Part shown: piece by piece, positions 1 through 5,317 of the stretch
Layout of the letters: every line of letters starts with the position of its first letter
Numbering within the stretch: position 1 is the stretch's first letter
Assembly: GCA_030044295.1 (NCBI GenBank)
Contig: JASHWB010000387.1
Location: forward strand, 1-7,187
Direction: 5' to 3'
Length of the DNA stretch: 7,187 nt
Origin: Candidatus Acidiferrales bacterium
GTDB taxonomy: Bacteria > Acidobacteriota > Terriglobia > Acidiferrales > UBA7541
Position numbers and translations under genes: made by a program
The notes under the pieces: model-generated
What the model saw: the letters and a program-made list of their open reading frames with translations, nothing else
The model's database searches: none
What the model was told of the DNA's origin: nothing

Positions 1-147
1 GAGGGTAATCGTGGCGCCGGCGATTGCTGCTCCAGAAGAATCCTGCACCGTCCCTCGAATCTGTGCTGTAGAAATTACTTGCGCGAAGGTTGCTAATGCG
101 GCCAGAAGAAAAACTACGACTAGTCCACCGGCTGACCGTAGTCTCAT
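1..147 (-). CDS. TonB-dependent receptor-type outer membrane protein, N-terminal fragment (carboxypeptidase-regulatory-like domain)
   Basis: Only the first 49 codons are visible; the gene runs off the left edge. The ATG (complement of 145-147) is preceded by an AAAGGGGTGG Shine-Dalgarno-like stretch. The protein starts with MRLR, then a hydrophobic segment (about residues 8-22, rich in V, F, L, A), a typical Sec signal peptide ending near Ala-Gln. The mature start reads AQIRGTVQDSSGAAIAGATI, the first strands of a carboxypeptidase-regulatory-like beta-sandwich. In Acidobacteriota this arrangement (signal peptide, such a domain, then a TonB-receptor barrel of roughly a thousand residues) is very common and is thought to serve uptake of large or complexed substrates across the outer membrane. 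The barrel lies outside the window, so the receptor call is inference; a secreted protein with only the regulatory-like domain is the alternative. A good promoter sits at 206-235. Confidence 0.75.
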   Translation of the reverse strand, partial: MRLRSAGGLVVVFLLAALATFAQVISTAQIRGTVQDSSGAAIAGATITL

Positions 148-205
148 GCACCACCCCTTTCGAGACCGGCTCGCTTACGTGGCCCAAAACCCGTTTATTT
201 CCGCG

Positions 206-235
206 GCTATATCAGATTCGAAATACACGTGTCAA
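206..235 (-). promoter_or_regulatory. Promoter of the TonB-receptor gene (-35 TTGACA, extended -10 TGATATAGC)
   Basis: On the minus strand a perfect TTGACA (235 to 230) is followed after 18 bases by TATAGC (211 to 206), with TG one base upstream of it (extended -10). Transcription would start near 199-200, giving a leader of about 50 bases before the ATG at 147. A perfect 8-base palindrome, ACACGTGT (225-232), overlaps the downstream half of the -35 box and could be an operator half-site, but a site that short is weak evidence. Confidence 0.65.
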
Positions 236-401
236 TCACGAATTGAGTCCGAGGGGGACGGCGGTTGGAGCTAACGGAGCCAAAGGTCTGAAACTTCGGA
301 TCGCCCTTTTGTACGCCGATTCCCTCCTTAGTGCGAAAGATTCGCGATGCCAGTTGACAGACACGCATTCATGCGCGTTGGGCGGCCGCACACCGCGCAT
401 A

Positions 402-430
402 TTGCGTGCAAACGCTCGTGTTGGTACTCT
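402..430 (+). promoter_or_regulatory. Possible weak promoter of the SnoaL-like gene
   Basis: TTGCGT (402-407) lies 17 bases from TACTCT (425-430), which has TGG directly upstream (extended -10 form). Each hexamer matches consensus at only about half its positions, so this is the best available candidate rather than a clear promoter. A better -35 (TTGACA, 354-359) exists but has no -10 at proper spacing. Confidence 0.25.
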
Positions 431-486
431 CACGCGGCTTCGCACCGGTACCACGTCGGCCCGGCGTTCCGCGGGGCCGCGAGAGC

Positions 487-493
487 AAGGAGG
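487..493 (+). promoter_or_regulatory. Strong Shine-Dalgarno that sets the start of the SnoaL-like gene
   Basis: AAGGAGG lies nine bases upstream of the ATG at 503. It is the strongest ribosome binding site in the window. It favours this ATG over the in-frame ATG at 347, and only this start gives a protein beginning with a signal peptide. Confidence 0.8.
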
Positions 494-502
494 CATCGAA
501 AA

Positions 503-1204
503 ATGCACGTTCGCGCGATCTACATCGTACTGACGATTTTGAGTTTCTGCCCTTTGGCGTTCGCCGCGGGTGATGGAGGCGGTTCCGCAGATTTGGCGGC
601 TCAGGTAAAGGCACTGCAGGCTCAGGTCGCCGCGCTGCAGCACCGCGTCGAGTTGAACGAAGACTACATCGCCATACACAATCTGCAGACGGCGTATGGC
701 TATTACGTGGATAAATGCGAGTGGGATCAGGTAGCCGATCTTTTCGCCAAAGACGCGACGCTCGAAATCGGATTGCGCGGCGTTTATAAGGGGCAGGACC
801 GCGTGCGCGCCTATCTGCACAAACTGCCGTCGCTCAAATACGGTACGCTGTTCAACCATATGCAGCTTCAGCCGAAAATTGACGTCGCGCCGGATGGGAA
901 AACGGCGAAAGGGCGGTGGCGCGCAATCATGCAGGTTGGAATCTTGCATCGGTCCGCTCAGTGGGGAGAAGCAACCTACGAAAACGATTACGTGAAGGAA
1001 AACGGCGTGTGGAAAATCGAGAAGCTGCACGCGTACTTTACGTATTACGTGAATTACTACAAAGGCTGGGATCAAGGGGGCGACCCGCCGCCGGGTCCGA
1101 TTCCTGGCTTCCCTCCCGACGAACCGCCAACTGAGACGTACAAACTTTACCCGGATGTTTACGTCCCGCCCTATCATTATAAAAATCCGGTCACGGGAAA
1201 ATAG
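503..1204 (+). CDS. Secreted SnoaL-like / NTF2-fold protein with N-terminal coiled coil
   Basis: This 233-residue protein begins with a signal peptide (residues 1-21, MHVR then a hydrophobic run ending AFA before AGD), so it should be exported to the periplasm or beyond; there is no lipobox cysteine at the cleavage site. Residues 28-55 form a short coiled coil with Leu/Val at heptad spacing (L31, V35, L38, V42, L45, V49). Residues 56-190 resemble the SnoaL-like (NTF2/scytalone-dehydratase fold) superfamily: an IHNLQTAYGYYVDKCEWDQV helix with Tyr65, Asp70 and Trp74, then VADLFAKDAT, a GVYKG turn, GRWRA, and a C-terminal YENDYVKENGVWKIEKLH strand pair. Residues 191-233 are a Pro/Tyr-rich tail. 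Members include isomerases, dehydratases and many uncharacterised proteins, so the fold is fairly secure but substrate and reaction are unknown. The gene stands alone, divergent from the receptor. Confidence 0.8.
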   Translation: MHVRAIYIVLTILSFCPLAFAAGDGGGSADLAAQVKALQAQVAALQHRVELNEDYIAIHNLQTAYGYYVDKCEWDQVADLFAKDATLEIGLRGVYKGQDRVRAYLHKLPSLKYGTLFNHMQLQPKIDVAPDGKTAKGRWRAIMQVGILHRSAQWGEATYENDYVKENGVWKIEKLHAYFTYYVNYYKGWDQGGDPPPGPIPGFPPDEPPTETYKLYPDVYVPPYHYKNPVTGK

Positions 1205-1290
1205 CGTGGGCGAACAGAAAGACTCGTTCAAACTTTGCGTTTCCGGGGAGGATCGAGTCTCCTAGCGGAGTTTAGCGCAACGAGCGTAGG

Positions 1291-1302
1291 GCGGAGCTCC
1301 GC
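1291..1302. repeat. Perfect 12-base palindrome next to the HU promoter -35 box
   Basis: GCGGAGCTCCGC is a perfect palindrome ending directly before the TTGACA at 1303. GCGGAG also occurs at 1265-1270, so AGCGGAG there forms a second inverted pair with CTCCGCT at 1297-1303. Its place at the upstream edge of the promoter suits an activator or repressor site, but this is inference. Confidence 0.5.
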
Positions 1303-1329
1303 TTGACAAGGCGCAACCCCTTGTCTAGC
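1301..1329. repeat. Operator-like inverted repeat spanning the HU promoter core
   Basis: Two 11-base arms, GCTTGACAAGG (1301-1311) and CCTTGTCTAGC (1319-1329), are reverse complements at 10 of 11 positions, with seven bases between them. The inner seven pairs (GACAAGG/CCTTGTC) are perfect. The left arm contains the whole -35 box; the right arm reaches into the -10. No T-run follows, so a terminator is unlikely; a repressor operator or self-regulation site is more plausible. Confidence 0.55.
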
Positions 1330-1331
1330 AT
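1303..1331 (+). promoter_or_regulatory. Promoter of the HU-family gene (TTGACA-17-TAGCAT)
   Basis: A perfect -35 (TTGACA, 1303-1308) and a TAGCAT -10 (1326-1331, four of six consensus bases) are separated by the ideal 17 bases. Transcription would start near 1338, leaving about 20 bases before the GTG start at 1358, just enough for the GGGAGG Shine-Dalgarno (1347-1352). Confidence 0.7.
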
Positions 1332-1337
1332 GGGGTT
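1315..1337. repeat. Second inverted repeat framing the HU -10 box
   Basis: AACCCC (1315-1320) and GGGGTT (1332-1337) are perfect complements with 11 bases between, which contain the -10 hexamer. It overlaps and would compete with the 1301-1329 dyad if either formed a cruciform. Most of it lies upstream of the expected transcript start, so it would act as DNA rather than RNA. Confidence 0.4.
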
Positions 1338-1357
1338 CCGCTCAGCGGGAGGCAGCC

Positions 1358-1645
1358 GTGATCAAGCTGGACATCGTAAACGCCATCGTAGCGAAGACCA
1401 ACATACCCCGCGCGAAAGCAGAGCAAGCGGTGGAAGGCGTGTTCGAGGCCATGAAGGTCGCTCTCGGCGGCGGGCGGCGCATCGAACTGCGGCGCTTCGG
1501 CGTCTTTAATGTGAAGCCTCGCAAGACCGGCATCGGACGAAATCCCCGTACGGGTCAACAGGTGAATATTCCTCCCGGCAAAGCTGTGCGATTCAAGCCT
1601 GGCAAGGAACTGCAGGCGCTCCCAGCATCTTCCGGCAAATCTTAG
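1358..1645 (+). CDS. HU/IHF-family nucleoid DNA-binding protein
   Basis: This 95-residue protein is of normal HU/IHF size. It has the N-terminal helical dimerisation part (residues 3-37), the IELRRFGVF turn (42-50), the beta-arm with the family signature GRNPRTGQQV (60-69), including Pro63, the DNA-intercalating proline position, and the closing VRFKPGKEL (77-85). It is expected to bind and bend DNA as a dimer in the nucleoid; whether it behaves as non-specific HU or site-specific IHF cannot be settled from sequence. The start is GTG, supported by GGGAGG five bases upstream (1347-1352) and by alignment with the usual family N-terminus. It appears monocistronic. The overlapping dyads in its promoter suggest regulation, perhaps by its own product or a dedicated regulator. 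Its last 10 residues (APASSGKS-like end) are short and polar. Confidence 0.92.
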   Translation: MIKLDIVNAIVAKTNIPRAKAEQAVEGVFEAMKVALGGGRRIELRRFGVFNVKPRKTGIGRNPRTGQQVNIPPGKAVRFKPGKELQALPASSGKS

Positions 1646-1784
1646 AGGCCAACACGAAATCGCGGGAAGTGAAGACGGCGATTCTCCTATGCGCCTGTCG
1701 CGTCCGTTTGCCACCTAAGCCATTTTGCAAGGTCGCGCATCCAAATACGTATGACAACTATCTTCCCACGCTAGATGGTTCCCG

Positions 1785-2783
1785 ATGAGTGAAGGCAACG
1801 GAAACGAGCGCATCCCTGTCGAGATTTTCGACGCGCAATTTCGCGTACTCGACGAGTCGCCGAAGAGCCTCGTAGTTCGCCGGCGTCGTCAGAAGCTATG
1901 GCCCTCGCTGACGCTATTCCTGCTTACATTGGCGTGCACGCTGCTGGTGGGAATGGATTTCGCGCAATCGTACGCGCAGGACGTTGCGCCATATTCCGGA
2001 ACCGAAAGCTTCTTCTCGATGCTCGCTGCCGAAATCGAGTCGGCTTGGCATCATCCCTCGATGATTCTGCTCGGCGTGCCGTTTTCGTTCACGCTGCTGC
2101 TGATCTTGCTCTCACATGAGTTGGGGCATTTTTTTGCGGGGCGACATTACGGGATCGACGTCAGCTATCCTTATTTCATCCCAGCACCCACTTTGTTCGG
2201 CACGTTTGGCGCCGTGATCTCCATTCGCTCGCCAATCCCCACTCGCAAGGCGCTATTTGATGTTGGCATCGCCGGCCCCGTGGTGGGTTTCTTGTTTGTT
2301 TTGCCGGCGATGGCGTGGGCCGTGGCCTCGGCGAAGATTGTCCCGGACGCGCAGGCAAATGCGACGATCCATTTTGGCAATCCACCAGTGATTTGGCTGC
2401 TTGATCGTGTGTTTCATCCTGGAATCGATCCGAGCTGGATCCTGCTGGGGCCCGTGGGGTGGGCAGCTTGGGTGGGATTGCTAGCGACCGCAATGAATTT
2501 GCTGCCCATGTGGCAACTCGATGGTGGGCATATCGTTTACAGCCTAACGAGCCGGCATCATCAGCGGATTTCGTTGGCCGTGGGGCTCGCACTCGTGGGT
2601 ATCGGACTCTATTCGTGGCCGGGATGGGTTCTATGGGGACTCATCTGGCTGGCTCTTTCGCTGCGTTTCCGGCATCCGCCGCTGCTGAACTCGTGGGAAC
2701 CTCTCGGAGCATCACGGCGGGCGTGGGCGCTGCTGGCGCTGGTGATTTTCGCTCTCAGCTTCGCGCCAAACGTAGTCTGGTGA
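1785..2783 (+). CDS. M50-family site-2-type intramembrane zinc metalloprotease
   Basis: This is a 332-residue multi-pass membrane protein. A soluble N-terminus (1-38, ending in the basic VVRRRRQK) precedes the first membrane segment (about 40-58). HELGH (111-115) supplies the zinc-binding histidines and catalytic glutamate. The second conserved site, NLLPMWQLDGGH (238-249), carries the Asp246 ligand in the expected N-x2-P-x4-DGG form. Between them, FIPAP (131-135) and GTFGAVI (139-145) resemble the plant and cyanobacterial EGY-type site-2 proteases. Further hydrophobic segments lie near 155-183, 218-241, 262-295 and 313-330. There is no PDZ domain, unlike RseP. Such enzymes cut membrane proteins within the bilayer, often to release regulators; no candidate anti-sigma or regulator substrate lies nearby, so the target is unknown. 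The Shine-Dalgarno is weak (GATGG, 1774-1778). Confidence 0.88.
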   Translation: MSEGNGNERIPVEIFDAQFRVLDESPKSLVVRRRRQKLWPSLTLFLLTLACTLLVGMDFAQSYAQDVAPYSGTESFFSMLAAEIESAWHHPSMILLGVPFSFTLLLILLSHELGHFFAGRHYGIDVSYPYFIPAPTLFGTFGAVISIRSPIPTRKALFDVGIAGPVVGFLFVLPAMAWAVASAKIVPDAQANATIHFGNPPVIWLLDRVFHPGIDPSWILLGPVGWAAWVGLLATAMNLLPMWQLDGGHIVYSLTSRHHQRISLAVGLALVGIGLYSWPGWVLWGLIWLALSLRFRHPPLLNSWEPLGASRRAWALLALVIFALSFAPNVVW

Positions 2784-2833
2784 GGTCGAACGACAACGGT
2801 ATGCCGCGTCGCGTCAAAATCCTCAGCACGCAA

Positions 2834-5266
2834 TCACGACAAGTTGCACGAATCGACATCGATGATCACCGCGGTTGGCGGGATCTCGTGTGCTGCGCAA
2901 AAATCGAGACAGCCGCCCAAGGCTTGGCCTAGCGCGCTGCGCTGCGGCGACTTTAGAATGAACTGAAAGCGATAGTCCCGTCGCAGACGGGCGAGCGGAG
3001 CGGCAGCCGGCCCTAGGATCTTCACCCCCCGTTTCTCAAACGGCGCGAAATAGCCCGCCAGTGCGCGCGACCATCGGATCGCGCTTTCGATTTTTCGGTC
3101 GCGCACCAGAATGGCCGCCAGAGCGGTGAACGGAGGATAATGCAAGACACGGCGGAAGTGCGCTTCCTTTTCAAAAAATGAAAGATAATCCTGCTGGGTA
3201 GCGAGTTGGATGGCGTAGTGCTCCGGATAATAGGTTTCGACCAGCACTTCGCCGGAAAGCTCGCCGCGCCCGGCGCGCCCGGCCACTTGCGTGAGCAACT
3301 GGAACGTGCGCTCAGCGGCGCGAAAATCTGGACGACCGAGCGCCAGATCGGCGGCAAGAACTCCAACGAGCGTCACGCGCTGAAAATCGTGGCCTTTGGC
3401 TACCATTTGCGTGCCTACGAGAATGTCGAGCTCGCATCTGGCGAACGCGCCGAGAACTTTCTGATATTCCCGCTTCGTGCGAACCGTATCGCGGTCTAGG
3501 CGCGCGATGCGTGCCGCTGGGAACGTCTCGCGCAAGTATTCCTCAACGCGCTCAGCGCCATCGCCGACAAAATACATGAATTCCGCGCCGCATTTCGGAC
3601 ACTGTTTCGGCGGGCGCGCGACGTAGCCACAGTAGTGGCACTCCAAGCGCCGACGAGCTTTGTGGTACGTGAGGGCAATACTGCAATTCTGGCATTGCAC
3701 GAACGCACCACAGCTTCGACACAGCAAAGACCATGAATAGCCGCGGCGGTTGATTAAAACCATCGTTTGCGTCTTTTCCGCTAGGCGCATGGAGATGGCC
3801 TGGCGCAGCGCCTCAGAAATGGGCGCAGCACGATGGTGTACGCGGAAATCCTCGCGTAGATCGACGATGCGAACTTCAGCCAGCGGTCGGTTTCCCACGC
3901 GAGAAGCAAGCCGTAGCAGGCGGTATTTTCCCGCGCGCGCGTTGTGATACGTCTCGAGTGACGGGGTTGCGGAGCCAAGCAACGCAATGGCATTTTCGAG
4001 CCGCGCGCGATAGACGGCGGTGTCCCGCGCGTGATAACGCGGAGTTTCTTCCTGCTTGTAGGCAGATTCCTGCTCTTCGTCGACTATAATCAAGCCGAGA
4101 TTTTCGAGGGGCGCGAAAACGGCCGAGCGAGTGCCAACCACGACGCGCGCCTCTCCACGCCGGACACGCCACCATTCGCGGGCGCGTTCAATATCGGCGA
4201 GGCCGCTGTGCAGTACGGCAACGCCTTCGCGGAAACGGGCGCGGACTAGCCGGCCCACCCACAGCGTGAGCGCAATTTCGGGAACGAGAACGATGGCGGA
4301 TTTGCCGCGCGAAAGCGCCGCAGCGACCGCGCCGAGATACACCTCCGTCTTGCCACTGCCGGTGACGCCGTGCAGCAGGCCGGCTGTGAAACTTCCGTCC
4401 AGCAACCAGCGCCAGATCTCGCCAAGAGCTTCGCTCTGCTCCGCATTGAGGACATTGGACGGGGGCGTGAAGTCCGTGTCCCATGGATCTTCGGCGGCGG
4501 TAAGTGCCTCGTCCCAGGTGCGGAGCAAGCCTGTTTTTTCAAGACGGGCGACGACGGAGCGAGAGACGTTCGCTTGTTCGAGCAGGAGTGGAAGTGGCAA
4601 AGGCCCGCGCTCGGCTGTGAGAATCTCACGAACGCGGCGCTCTGCAGGCGTGGCGCCCGCGGATAGGTCATTTTCAGTGGACGAGTTCCATGCGACGATT
4701 TTTTGCGTGCGCTTCTTGCGATCACGCAGCACCTCATGCCCGGCCAAGTAGCCCAGGCGGACGAGGCGCTCAGCCGTTGCTGCATCGATCCGCTTGCGAC
4801 GGAGGGTTGCGCGTTCGAGAGAGCGAAGAATCTCCAGTTCAGTCCTCTCTGCATCGGTGCGTTCGCTCGTGGACACCAAATCACTCAGATACGCACAGCC
4901 AGCGTCCGTAAGCGTGTAGTCGCGTTCGTGGCGCAATTCGATTTCCGGCGGCAGCATCGCGCGCATCGTTTCGCCGATGGGCGCGGCGTAGTAGCGGCTG
5001 ATCCACTGGCCAAGCGCCAGAAGATTCGGCGTAAGGGCGGGAATCGCGTCCATCACGGTGGCGATTTCTTTTATGGGAGAGGCGAAGCGGTCGGCGGGAG
5101 CAGTTTCGGATTCAGCGATGCCAACGCCAACCATGGCGCGGCGCCCAAACGGCACAACCAAGCGGCGCCCCACGAGGCATTCGCCAGCGAGCGACGCGGG
5201 AACCGCGTAAGTAAACGTCGAGCGCAGCGGCACGGGAAGCGCGACTTCGCAATAACGGAATGCCAT
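2834..5266 (-). CDS. priA: Primosomal protein N' (PriA), replication restart helicase
   Basis: PriA is a 3'-to-5' superfamily 2 helicase that recognises abandoned forks and reloads the replicative helicase. The 810-residue protein has the N-terminal 3'-end-binding domain (about 5-105, opening YCEVALPVPLRSTFTY), a region of about 160 residues with what look like two winged-helix modules (about 140-180 and 208-252), Walker A GVTGSGKTE (300-308), motif II DEEQ (396-399), motif III GSATPS (431-436), and motifs near LINRRGYS (505-512), GTQMVAKGHDF (618-628) and QVAGRAGRG (660-668). All eight zinc cysteines of the insert are present as four CxxC pairs (516/519, 525/528, 543/546, 556/559). It is longer than E. 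coli PriA, mainly ahead of Walker A, like Firmicutes-type proteins. Motif II is DEEQ where E. coli has DEEH. No Shine-Dalgarno precedes the ATG. It lies 51 bases after the glycosylase gene and may be cotranscribed with it. Confidence 0.95.
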   Translation of the reverse strand: MAFRYCEVALPVPLRSTFTYAVPASLAGECLVGRRLVVPFGRRAMVGVGIAESETAPADRFASPIKEIATVMDAIPALTPNLLALGQWISRYYAAPIGETMRAMLPPEIELRHERDYTLTDAGCAYLSDLVSTSERTDAERTELEILRSLERATLRRKRIDAATAERLVRLGYLAGHEVLRDRKKRTQKIVAWNSSTENDLSAGATPAERRVREILTAERGPLPLPLLLEQANVSRSVVARLEKTGLLRTWDEALTAAEDPWDTDFTPPSNVLNAEQSEALGEIWRWLLDGSFTAGLLHGVTGSGKTEVYLGAVAAALSRGKSAIVLVPEIALTLWVGRLVRARFREGVAVLHSGLADIERAREWWRVRRGEARVVVGTRSAVFAPLENLGLIIVDEEQESAYKQEETPRYHARDTAVYRARLENAIALLGSATPSLETYHNARAGKYRLLRLASRVGNRPLAEVRIVDLREDFRVHHRAAPISEALRQAISMRLAEKTQTMVLINRRGYSWSLLCRSCGAFVQCQNCSIALTYHKARRRLECHYCGYVARPPKQCPKCGAEFMYFVGDGAERVEEYLRETFPAARIARLDRDTVRTKREYQKVLGAFARCELDILVGTQMVAKGHDFQRVTLVGVLAADLALGRPDFRAAERTFQLLTQVAGRAGRGELSGEVLVETYYPEHYAIQLATQQDYLSFFEKEAHFRRVLHYPPFTALAAILVRDRKIESAIRWSRALAGYFAPFEKRGVKILGPAAAPLARLRRDYRFQFILKSPQRSALGQALGGCLDFCAAHEIPPTAVIIDVDSCNLS

Positions 5267-5276
5267 CAGTGCGGAT

Positions 5277-5285
5277 AGTGTAACA
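5277..5285 (-). promoter_or_regulatory. Possible extended -10 element just before priA
   Basis: On the minus strand TGT-TACACT (5285 to 5277) has the TGn-TAnAnT form, similar to TGT-TATAGT before the glycosylase gene. No -35 is visible at 16-18 bases. A start about seven bases downstream would leave only a few bases before the ATG at 5266, in keeping with the missing Shine-Dalgarno. This could equally be chance. Confidence 0.25.
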
Positions 5286-5287
5286 GC

Positions 5288-5310
5288 CTCGCGAAGCCCA
5301 GCGCTGCGAG
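5288..5310 (-). repeat. Short hairpin between glycosylase gene and priA
   Basis: CTCGC and GCGAG arms enclose 13 bases, with three further pairs (AGC/GCT) possible inside a small bulge. No T-run follows, so it is not a standard terminator; it may be an RNA-processing or stability element, or chance in GC-rich DNA. Confidence 0.3.
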
Positions 5311-5317
5311 TGATCGA

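Larger units (their letters stand above)
148..502. other. Intergenic region between two divergent genes
   Basis: These 355 bases separate the divergent receptor and SnoaL-like genes. The left third holds the receptor leader and promoter. The rest has no recognisable RNA gene, riboswitch or coding region; frames across it have poor starts and no family resemblance. The right third is GC-rich with several short dyads, such as GCAT-TC-ATGC at 365-374, and ends in the ribosome binding site of the SnoaL-like gene. Confidence 0.6.

Noticed and set aside
354..359. Perfect TTGACA upstream of the SnoaL-like gene
   Set aside because: No -10-like hexamer lies 16-18 bases downstream (GTTGGG at 17), so it is probably chance.
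347..502. Upstream in-frame ATG that would lengthen the SnoaL-like protein by 52 residues
   Set aside because: The extra residues are Arg/His-rich and would bury the signal peptide; AAGGAGG sits correctly before the ATG at 503.
236..1231. Long open minus-strand frame (331 codons) opposite the SnoaL-like gene
   Set aside because: Its product is rich in Arg, Val and Phe with no family resemblance, it covers two unrelated intergenic regions, and the plus-strand gene has a signal peptide, strong ribosome binding site and recognisable domain. It is a coding shadow.
1259..1273. CTCC-TAGC-GGAG followed by TTT, as a terminator of the SnoaL-like gene
   Set aside because: A four-pair stem with only three T's is too weak to call. 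The GACTCG/CGAGTC pair at 1221-1259 has a 27-base loop and no T-run.
1658..1683. AATCGC/GCGATT inverted repeat after the HU gene as a terminator
   Set aside because: Six-base arms, 14-base loop and no T-run; not distinguishable from chance.
1725..1755. TTGCAA and TATGAC as a promoter for the site-2 protease
   Set aside because: Spacing is 19 bases and both hexamers are poor; no better candidate was seen in the 139-base gap.
1775..1792. Five-codon upstream frame overlapping the protease start codon
   Set aside because: It has no Shine-Dalgarno and such overlaps arise easily by chance; conservation in relatives would be needed to take it seriously.
4131..4751. 206-codon plus-strand frame opposite priA
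   Set aside because: Ser/Arg/Thr-rich composition typical of an antisense reading of a GC-rich gene; priA on the other strand is certain.
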